5,884 nt of DNA from assembly GCA_046726955.1 (NCBI GenBank), contig JBKPBQ010000505.1, positions 1-5,884 of the forward strand, read 5' to 3'. Shown here one piece after another: positions 1 through 4,684 of the stretch (positions are counted from its first letter, which is position 1; each line of letters starts with the position of its first letter). A program made the position numbers and the translations under genes. This DNA is from CAVPGH01 sp046726955 (lineage in GTDB: Bacteria > Acidobacteriota > Vicinamibacteria > Fen-336). Below the pieces are notes generated by a model, which saw only the letters and a list, made by a program, of their open reading frames with translations, did not search any database and was not told the origin of the DNA.

Positions 1-43
1 GGCAGCTTCAGTTCGATGGCCATCGGCGCGGCTAGTCTACAAC

Positions 44-92
44 GGAGGCCGCGGGGGCCCCCGTGTTACGATGGCCGGGAGTGCGTCCCGTG
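44..92 (+). promoter_or_regulatory. Competing translation starts and ribosome-binding sites of the phosphatase gene
   Basis: GGAGG at 44-48 lies 14 nt before GTG 63, which is long for a Shine-Dalgarno. GGGAG at 77-81 lies 8 nt before GTG 90, which is a normal spacing. A 12-nt perfect palindrome (CGGGGGCCCCCG, 52-63) sits between the first site and its start and overlaps the first base of GTG 63. Conserved-looking protein begins only near residue 20, so both starts are compatible with the domain. Start 90 is somewhat favoured by spacing, but this is not decisive. Confidence 0.4.
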
Positions 93-1832
93 GAGAGCGT
101 CAAGCCTGGCCCTCCTCTGCCGAGCGAGATCCTGGGCGAGCTGCTCCCTCTCGTCCGCGAGATCAACGCCGTTCTCGACCCGGAAACGCTCCTCCCCGCC
201 ATCGCCACGCAGCTGCGGCGGATCGTGGACTACCGCCTCCTCGACATCTTCCTGCCCGGACAGGACGGGCGGCTGTATCCGGCCTTCGTCGAGGGCTATC
301 CCCAGGAGGAGGCTCGCCGCTTCCGGCTGAAGCTGGGGGAGGGGATCGTGGGCACGGCCGCCGCGACCCGCGAACCCATCTTCGTACCCGACGTCACGAC
401 CGACCCGCGCTACATCTCCTGGTTCCCGGGGGTGAAGGCGGAGCTCGCGATCCCCCTCGTCAACAAGGACCGTCTCATCGGCGTCCTCAACATCGAGGGC
501 CCGGACGTCGAGGCCTTCACGCCCTACGCCCAGACCGCGCTCGGGGTGCTCGCCGGCCACCTCGCGAGCGCCATCGACAACGCTACGCTCTACCGGGAGG
601 CCCGCTGGTACGCGGACCTCCTGGGGACGCTCTTCGAGATCGGCAAGGAGACGGCGTCCATCCTCGACCTCGACCTCCTGCTCCAGCGCGTGGGCGAGCT
701 CGTGCGGCGCGTGATCGACTACGACTTCTTCGCGATCCTCCTCCTCGACGAGGATCGCCAGGAGCTCGTGCTCCGCCAGCAGATCAACTTCGGCGCCGCG
801 CGCGAGAAGTGGCGGCTGCCGGTCAGCGAGGGTTTGTCGGGAGCGGCGGTCCGGAGCAAGCAGCCGGTACGGGTGGGGGACGTGCGGAAGGACCCCCGCT
901 ACGTGAGCCTCATCCCCGAGGCCCGCTCCGAGCTCGTCGTGCCCCTCGTGCACAACGACCGCGTGGTGGGGGTGCTCGACCTCGAGTCGCCCGTGCTCGA
1001 CCGGTTCAACGAAGAACACGTGAAGGTCCTGACCCCGCTCGCCAGCCAGGTCGCGATCGCCATCGAGAACGCGCGGCTCTACGCGGAGTTGAAGCGGAAC
1101 GAGCGGCGGCTGCAGCGCGAGCTGCGCATCGCCCGGGACATCCAGAGAGCGCTCTTCCCAGAAGAGTCGCCGGCGGGCCGCGGCTGGGAAGCCTCGGCCC
1201 AGTTCCGCCCCGCCCGCGAGCTCGGCGGCGACCTCTACGACTTCTACGACATGGGATCGGGCATTCTCGGAGTGTCCACCGGCGACGTGGCCGGCAAAGG
1301 CGTTCCCGCCGCGCTCTACGCCGCCTTCGCCTCGGGTGCCGTGCGCTCCCGGGCCTTCGAGCGCCGGACGCCCGCCGACCTCATGACGCGCGTGAACCGG
1401 ACGCTGAATCGCCGGGGCATCGAGGGGCTCTTCTGCACGCTCGGCTACGCGCTCTTCGACTTCCCGGCCAAGAGCCTGCGCGTCTCGAACTCCGGCCTTC
1501 CCTACCCGCTCCTCTACCGCGCCGCGACCGGACGGTGCACGGCCGTCGAGGTGGGAGGGCTGCCGCTCGGGACGTTCGACAGCTCGACCTACGACGAGGT
1601 CACGATCGAGCTCGCGGCCGGCGACGTCTTCGTCTTCCACACCGACGGCCTCACGGAGGCGCGCACCGGGGCCGAGGACTATGGAACCGCCCGCCTCATG
1701 GCGACGCTCGAGACGCTCGGCACGCTCGCCGCGCCTCGCATCGCCGAGGGCCTGCTCGAGGACCTCGAGGCCTTTCTGGGTGACAATGTGCCCGCGGACG
1801 ACGTCACCCTGATCGTGGTGAAGGTCCTATGA
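63..1832 (+). CDS. GAF-GAF-SpoIIE (PPM-type) serine/threonine phosphatase, RsbU-like
   Basis: This is a cytoplasmic signalling phosphatase. In related RsbU/SpoIIE proteins the C-terminal domain removes phosphate from a STAS-domain anti-sigma antagonist. The 589-residue protein has two GAF domains (about residues 36-176 and 198-342), a helical linker (about 335-365, ending 'ARDIQRALFP', typical of RsbU-like enzymes) and a PPM/SpoIIE domain (about 366-589). The metal-binding acidic residues are all visible: D390 in GGDLYDF, D408 in GDVAGKG, D528 in HTDGLTE and D579/D580 in PADDVT, so the enzyme looks catalytically intact. No membrane segment is seen. The two GAF domains share DPRY and ExxxPLV motifs, suggesting internal duplication, and contain no cysteine, which argues against covalent bilin attachment or an Fe-S centre; their ligand is unknown. 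The start is uncertain. GTG at 63 gives the longest form, but GTG at 90 has a better-spaced Shine-Dalgarno (GGGAG, 77-81) and would remove nine residues. The stop overlaps the next start (ATGA). Confidence 0.93.
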   Translation: MLRWPGVRPVESVKPGPPLPSEILGELLPLVREINAVLDPETLLPAIATQLRRIVDYRLLDIFLPGQDGRLYPAFVEGYPQEEARRFRLKLGEGIVGTAAATREPIFVPDVTTDPRYISWFPGVKAELAIPLVNKDRLIGVLNIEGPDVEAFTPYAQTALGVLAGHLASAIDNATLYREARWYADLLGTLFEIGKETASILDLDLLLQRVGELVRRVIDYDFFAILLLDEDRQELVLRQQINFGAAREKWRLPVSEGLSGAAVRSKQPVRVGDVRKDPRYVSLIPEARSELVVPLVHNDRVVGVLDLESPVLDRFNEEHVKVLTPLASQVAIAIENARLYAELKRNERRLQRELRIARDIQRALFPEESPAGRGWEASAQFRPARELGGDLYDFYDMGSGILGVSTGDVAGKGVPAALYAAFASGAVRSRAFERRTPADLMTRVNRTLNRRGIEGLFCTLGYALFDFPAKSLRVSNSGLPYPLLYRAATGRCTAVEVGGLPLGTFDSSTYDEVTIELAAGDVFVFHTDGLTEARTGAEDYGTARLMATLETLGTLAAPRIAEGLLEDLEAFLGDNVPADDVTLIVVKVL

Positions 1833-2161
1833 CGGCGGAAGCCGAACGGCGCCGGCAGCCCAGGTTCAAGGTCCGCGTACCCGTACAGCTCGGCAGCGGG
1901 GAGCACGTCTTCCTGGGCGCCCTCAAGGACCTCTGCCGGGACGCCGCGCTCGTCGCGATCAAGGACGGGCTGGAGATGGGAAGCGCCGTCGCGCTCGTCC
2001 TCCAGCTCCCGGGCACGGGAGGGCCCCTGCAGATCGGAGGCAAGGTCGTCCGGGTCGCGGCGGGCGAGCCGGGCACTCTGGACGTCGCCATCCTCTTCGA
2101 CCACGTGACCCCGGCCGCCGAGACGCGGATCGACTACTTCATCGCGCTCCAGGCCGGCTAG
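1829..2161 (+). CDS. Small single-domain PilZ protein with degenerate c-di-GMP motif
   Basis: The 110-residue protein is a lone PilZ domain, about the usual length for stand-alone PilZ proteins, which act in the cytoplasm as cyclic-di-GMP receptors or adaptors. The N-terminal RxxxR switch is present (R8-R9-Q-P-R12), followed by beta-strand-rich sequence (FKVRVPVQL). The second signature, normally [D/N]-x-S-x-x-G, aligns with D34-L-C36-R-D-A39: the aspartate is kept but serine is replaced by cysteine and glycine by alanine. The C-terminal half (GGKVVRV ... LDVAILFDHV) fits the remaining beta strands and the family's 'G..F' region. The start ATG overlaps the stop of the phosphatase by four bases, and GAAGG at 1820-1824 serves as a modest ribosome-binding site, so translational coupling is likely. 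The protein may bind c-di-GMP weakly or not at all and serve as an interaction partner of the phosphatase; that role is inference. Confidence 0.82.
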   Translation: MTAEAERRRQPRFKVRVPVQLGSGEHVFLGALKDLCRDAALVAIKDGLEMGSAVALVLQLPGTGGPLQIGGKVVRVAAGEPGTLDVAILFDHVTPAAETRIDYFIALQAG

Positions 2162-2210
2162 AACCTTGCAAGTCCCCTGCTGACAGCGCCCCGCCAGGGC
2201 CGAACGGGGC

Positions 2211-2256
2211 ACCCCTGAGGAAACGGGAACACGCTCCTGTGTCAGGGGTAAGACAC
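2211..2256. repeat. Overlapping inverted repeats upstream of the vWA promoter
   Basis: ACCCCTGA (2211-2218) and TCAGGGGT (2242-2249) are perfect 8-nt complements separated by 23 nt. The right arm shares bases with a second pair, GTGTC (2239-2243) and GACAC (2252-2256), 8 nt apart. The two pairings cannot form at the same time. There is no T-tract, so this is not a convincing terminator for the preceding operon. Its position just upstream of and touching a putative -10 element suits an operator or another regulatory structure. Confidence 0.4.
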
Positions 2257-2265
2257 TGATAGAAT
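2257..2265 (+). promoter_or_regulatory. Putative extended -10 promoter for the vWA-OmpA block
   Basis: TGATAGAAT matches the extended -10 consensus (TGnTATAAT) at all but one informative base. No good -35 hexamer is visible 16-18 nt upstream, which is acceptable for extended -10 promoters. Transcription would start near 2272, leaving a leader of roughly 88 nt before ATG 2360. This is an AT-rich island in a very GC-rich window, which adds some weight. Confidence 0.5.
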
Positions 2266-2273
2266 AGGCCTTC

Positions 2274-2337
2274 TGGTCTTGGCCGCCCGGCGCGGGCCAG
2301 TGACGCGGCTGACAAGGGTGCCAGGGCGGCCCCACCA
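2274..2337 (+). other. Predicted stem-loop in the 5' leader of the vWA gene
   Basis: GGCCGCCC (2281-2288) pairs perfectly with GGGCGGCC (2324-2331). Beyond a small internal loop, TGGT (2274-2277) pairs with ACCA (2334-2337). The stem encloses about 35 nt of further GC-rich sequence. It lies between the putative transcription start and ATG 2360 and is not followed by a T-run, so it is not an intrinsic terminator as it stands. It does not match any riboswitch class I can recognise. It may affect translation or message stability, or be chance pairing in GC-rich DNA. Confidence 0.35.
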
Positions 2338-2359
2338 GTGCCGGATCGATCCACGCATC

Positions 2360-3286
2360 ATGCTCTGCAGGAAGGGTTTGCGCGTACTTTGTGCGTTCGT
2401 CTTCCTCCCCGCGGCAGCCTGGGCGCAGGTGCCGACGTTCGCGTCGCGCAGCAACCTCGTCGTGTTGTCCGCGACGGCCGTCGACGGCAAGGGCCGACCC
2501 GTCACAAACCTGCGTAGAGACGAGCTCCGCGTCTTCGAGGAGGGCCGGCCCCAACGCATAGAGCACTTCTCTGAGGCCGAGAAGCTCCCGGCACGGGTGT
2601 TGCTGCTTGTGGACTTCAGCGGGAGCATGAATGAGGAGCTCAAGACCGCCAGCGCGCGGATGGCCATCGTTCAGATCCTCGCCTCGCTGGGTCCCGAGGA
2701 CCAAGTGGCCCTGGCCGGCTTCGACAGCCGGTACTTCGGCCTCGTGCAGTTCACCCGCAACAAGGACGAGATCCTCAAGGCCCTGGACACCGTGCAGCCC
2801 TTCGGATCGACGGCTCTCCACGACGCCCTCGACAAGGGGGCGAGCGACCTCGCCAGCCATGGCGAAGGGCGACGGGCGGTCGTCGTGATCACCGACGGCA
2901 TCGACACCGCGAGCCTGCAGACTCCGGACTCCGTGATCGCCCGCTCTCGCGCTCTCGACGTCCCCATCTACACCGTTTCCGTCGTCTCCCCCCTCGACGA
3001 CCCCACCTCGGAGCACTTCGTGGGAAAGAGTCACTCCGGGGTGGCCACCAGAGGGTCGACGGTTCTCGCCCGTTACGCCGACCTCTCGGGAGGGGCGTCG
3101 TTCCGGGTGAGCGATTTCCGCGGGCTCAAGGACGCCGCGGATCGCATCGCCCTGGAGCTCAAGCACCAGTATCGACTCGGCTACGACCCCCCGGCGGGAC
3201 CGTCGCGGTTCCGGCGGGTGGAGGTGCGCACCACGCGCCGAGGGGTCGTCGTGCGCACCCGCAGCGGCTACGTGCCTCCGTCCTGA
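2360..3286 (+). CDS. Secreted VWFA-related (acidobacterial-type) von Willebrand factor A protein
   Basis: The 308-residue product begins with a Sec signal peptide (positive MLCRKGLR, a hydrophobic core to about residue 20, likely cleavage after AWA at 22), so it should act in the periplasm or outside. Residues about 28-72 form the short N-terminal domain typical of VWFA-related proteins (VDGKGRPVTNL, LRVFEEGRPQ). Residues about 79-270 form the vWA domain with an intact metal-ion-dependent adhesion site: D85-F-S87-G-S89, T151 in GSTALHDAL, and D179 in VITDG. The tail has YRLGYDPP (271-278). This architecture is typical of, and very expanded in, Acidobacteriota, where the ligands are unknown. 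The frame stays open upstream to a TTG at 2279, but ATG 2360 places the signal peptide correctly at the N-terminus. The ribosome-binding site before it is weak. The gene is probably driven by the extended -10 element at 2257-2265 and may be co-transcribed with the OmpA lipoprotein 64 nt downstream. Confidence 0.88.
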   Translation: MLCRKGLRVLCAFVFLPAAAWAQVPTFASRSNLVVLSATAVDGKGRPVTNLRRDELRVFEEGRPQRIEHFSEAEKLPARVLLLVDFSGSMNEELKTASARMAIVQILASLGPEDQVALAGFDSRYFGLVQFTRNKDEILKALDTVQPFGSTALHDALDKGASDLASHGEGRRAVVVITDGIDTASLQTPDSVIARSRALDVPIYTVSVVSPLDDPTSEHFVGKSHSGVATRGSTVLARYADLSGGASFRVSDFRGLKDAADRIALELKHQYRLGYDPPAGPSRFRRVEVRTTRRGVVVRTRSGYVPPS

Positions 3287-3338
3287 GGCTCTAGCCGGGA
3301 GGATCGATTCACTCGAACGCCGTACCGCGTGAAAAACC

Positions 3339-3346
3339 AAGGAGGT
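3339..3346 (+). promoter_or_regulatory. Consensus Shine-Dalgarno for the OmpA lipoprotein
   Basis: AAGGAGGT is fully complementary to the usual 16S rRNA 3' end and lies 4 nt before the GTG at 3351. It is by far the strongest ribosome-binding site in the window. It fixes the non-ATG start of the lipoprotein gene and suggests high expression, as expected for an abundant envelope protein. Confidence 0.8.
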
Positions 3347-3350
3347 CTTC

Positions 3351-3980
3351 GTGAGGCACTTCGTATTGCCGCTCGTGGCGGTCGCTCTGGCCCTCTCCGG
3401 CTGCGCCAAGAAAGCCTACGTGCAGCGCGAGGTGGGTGAGGTGAACCAGAAGGTGGACGCGGTCAGCGCTGAGGTCGAGAAGACGCAGCAGCGCGTCCAG
3501 GCCAACGAGACTCGTATCGATTCGGTCGACAAGAACGCCCAGACCGGCATCTCCGACGCCAAGGGCTCCGCCCAGCAGGCCATGAGCAAGGCCACGGCGG
3601 CGGAGCAGGCGGCCAAGGGCAAGCTCATCTACACCGTGACCCTCTCCAACGACAAGGTCCGCTTTCCCGTGAACCACTTCGAGATCAGCGACGAGGCCAA
3701 GGCGATCATCGACGAGGCCGTGACCCCGCTCAAGACCGAGAACCGCGGAGTCTACTTCGAGATCCAGGGATACACGGACTCCACCGGTGACGAGGCCTTC
3801 AACAACCGGCTCGGAGAGGAGCGGGCGATGGCCGTGCGGGACTACATCGCCAAGACCCACGGGATTGCCCTCTCGCGCATCAACGTCATCTCCTACGGCG
3901 AGAGCAACCCGGTCGCGGACAACAAGACGAAGGACGGCCGGGCCCAGAACCGCCGGGTCGTGATCCGCATCCTCGAGTAG
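3351..3980 (+). CDS. OmpA-family peptidoglycan-binding lipoprotein with coiled-coil stalk
   Basis: The 209-residue product is a predicted lipoprotein: a lipobox L15-S-G-C18 ends a short hydrophobic signal, so C18 should be lipidated and the protein held in a membrane, probably the outer one. Residues about 22-90 form a heptad-rich, Ala/Gln/Val-rich helical stalk resembling Braun's lipoprotein (VNQKVDAVSAEVEKTQQRVQ). Residues about 93-209 are an OmpA C-terminal domain that binds peptidoglycan. The two residues known to hold diaminopimelate in OmpA are present with exact spacing: D143 in GYTDSTG and R158 in EERAMAV. The closing GRAQNRRVVIRI is also canonical. The start is GTG, fixed by a consensus Shine-Dalgarno and the lipobox position. 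The role is likely outer-membrane-to-cell-wall tethering. It resembles Pal, but the stalk is longer and no tol genes are nearby, so I would not call it pal. A terminator follows directly. Confidence 0.92.
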   Translation: MRHFVLPLVAVALALSGCAKKAYVQREVGEVNQKVDAVSAEVEKTQQRVQANETRIDSVDKNAQTGISDAKGSAQQAMSKATAAEQAAKGKLIYTVTLSNDKVRFPVNHFEISDEAKAIIDEAVTPLKTENRGVYFEIQGYTDSTGDEAFNNRLGEERAMAVRDYIAKTHGIALSRINVISYGESNPVADNKTKDGRAQNRRVVIRILE

Positions 3981-3983
3981 CAC

Positions 3984-4001
3984 CAGGGGTTTGCTCCCCT
4001 G
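3984..4001 (+). repeat. Small hairpin directly after the OmpA lipoprotein stop codon
   Basis: CAGGGG (3984-3989) pairs with CCCCTG (3996-4001) across a 6-nt loop, starting 3 nt after the stop codon. It has no T-tract of its own. It precedes the main terminator by 5 nt and may stabilise the 3' end of the message. Confidence 0.45.
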
Positions 4002-4006
4002 CCGAG

Positions 4007-4044
4007 GCCCCGGGACGCCAACCCTCGTCCCGGGGCTTTCTTTC
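4007..4044 (+). terminator. Strong intrinsic terminator after the OmpA lipoprotein gene
   Basis: GCCCCGGGACG (4007-4017) pairs perfectly over 11 bp with CGTCCCGGGGC (4026-4036) across an 8-nt loop, followed by a pyrimidine run rich in T (TTTCTTTC, 4037-4044). It ends the vWA-OmpA block and isolates it from the sigma factor operon. The T-tract is interrupted by a C but the stem is very stable. Confidence 0.85.
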
Positions 4045-4099
4045 TCCACCGGAATAGGCGACGCTCCCTGCGGGTACAGTTAATGAGTCTGGCGCCCGC

Positions 4100-4684
4100 A
4101 TGAGCCCCGAAAGCCGGGACGAGGCGGACCTGTTGAGAAAGGCCCAGGGGGGTAACCTCTTTGCATTCGAGGAGATCGTCCGCCGCTATCAGCGGCGGGC
4201 CTACGCGGTGGCGATCCGGATCCTCCGCCGGCACGACCTCGCGGACGACGTGGTCCAGGAGGCGTTCCTGCGGGCCTGGCAGTCGCTCGCGGGCTTCGAC
4301 CTCGCCCGGCCGTTCGGTCCCTGGATCGCCCGCATCTGCGCCAACCTCGCCATCAACCACGTCCGCTCGCCGATCGCGCGCGAGCAGGAGCTTCCGGACG
4401 GCCACGCGGAGACGCCCGCTCCGTCGGGAGCCGATCCCCTTCACGGCGTCCTCGAAGGAGAGGCCCGGCGGGTCCTCGAGCAGGCGCTCCTCTCGCTGCC
4501 CGAGGAGCAGCGCGCCGTGTTCGTGCTGCGAACCGCGGAGGAGCTCTCCTACCGCGAGATCGCGGACGCCCTCGGCGTCCAGGTGGGGACGGTGATGAGC
4601 CGCCTGCACCGCGCCCGCGAGAAGCTCGCGGTCGCTCTCGGTCCCTACCTCGGCCAGGCCGCCCGCCGCGTGGAGGAAGGATGA
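4100..4684 (+). CDS. ECF (sigma-70 family, RpoE-like) RNA polymerase sigma factor
   Basis: The 194-residue protein has the two-domain layout and length of extracytoplasmic-function sigma factors. Region 2 covers about residues 18-90, with the core-binding and -10-recognition motifs DLADDVVQEAFLRAW (46-60) and PFGPWIARICANLAIN (71-86). A variable linker of about 30 residues follows. Region 4 covers about 122-178 with SLPEEQRAVFVLR, the helix-turn-helix LSYREIADALGV and VGTVMSRLHRAREKL, which contacts the -35 element. The protein directs RNA polymerase to a stress regulon once released from its anti-sigma factor. Its stop overlaps the start of the anti-sigma gene (ATGA), so the two are co-transcribed and translationally coupled. 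The ATG at 4100 has no clear Shine-Dalgarno; the start is chosen because the conserved protein begins about ten residues later (EADLLRKAQGG). It belongs to the general RpoE-like, zinc-finger-anti-sigma-linked groups, but I cannot assign a numbered ECF group. Confidence 0.94.
   Translation: MSPESRDEADLLRKAQGGNLFAFEEIVRRYQRRAYAVAIRILRRHDLADDVVQEAFLRAWQSLAGFDLARPFGPWIARICANLAINHVRSPIAREQELPDGHAETPAPSGADPLHGVLEGEARRVLEQALLSLPEEQRAVFVLRTAEELSYREIADALGVQVGTVMSRLHRAREKLAVALGPYLGQAARRVEEG
4672..4676 (+). promoter_or_regulatory. Shine-Dalgarno of the anti-sigma gene inside the sigma gene
   Basis: GGAGG lies 4 nt before ATG 4681 and within the last codons of the sigma factor. Together with the ATGA stop/start overlap it points to coupled translation, which keeps anti-sigma synthesis tied to sigma synthesis. 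Confidence 0.65.

Noticed and set aside
16..330. ATG-initiated + strand frame of 104 codons at the left edge
   Set aside because: Ser/Arg/Pro-rich out-of-frame translation overlapping the GAF1 coding sequence; no domain and no ribosome-binding site.
66..1640. Long open frame of 524 codons on the - strand opposite the phosphatase gene
   Set aside because: The translation is low-complexity, rich in Glu, Arg, Val and Gly, with no recognisable domain. It is the expected antisense shadow of a GC-rich gene, and the + strand frame has complete GAF and SpoIIE motifs.
2188..2210. GCCCCG/CGGGGC hairpin after the PilZ gene as a terminator
   Set aside because: Only a 6-bp stem with an 11-nt loop and no T-tract; too weak to call.
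2279..2359. N-terminal extension of the vWA protein from TTG 2279 (or GTG 2318)
   Set aside because: The signal peptide would then be internal, and the extension lies in a structured leader just after a putative transcription start; ATG 2360 is more sensible.
1679..3409. 576-codon - strand open frame crossing four + strand genes and the intergenic region
   Set aside because: It contains no domain motif, runs across a promoter and gene boundaries, and contradicts four well-supported + strand genes.
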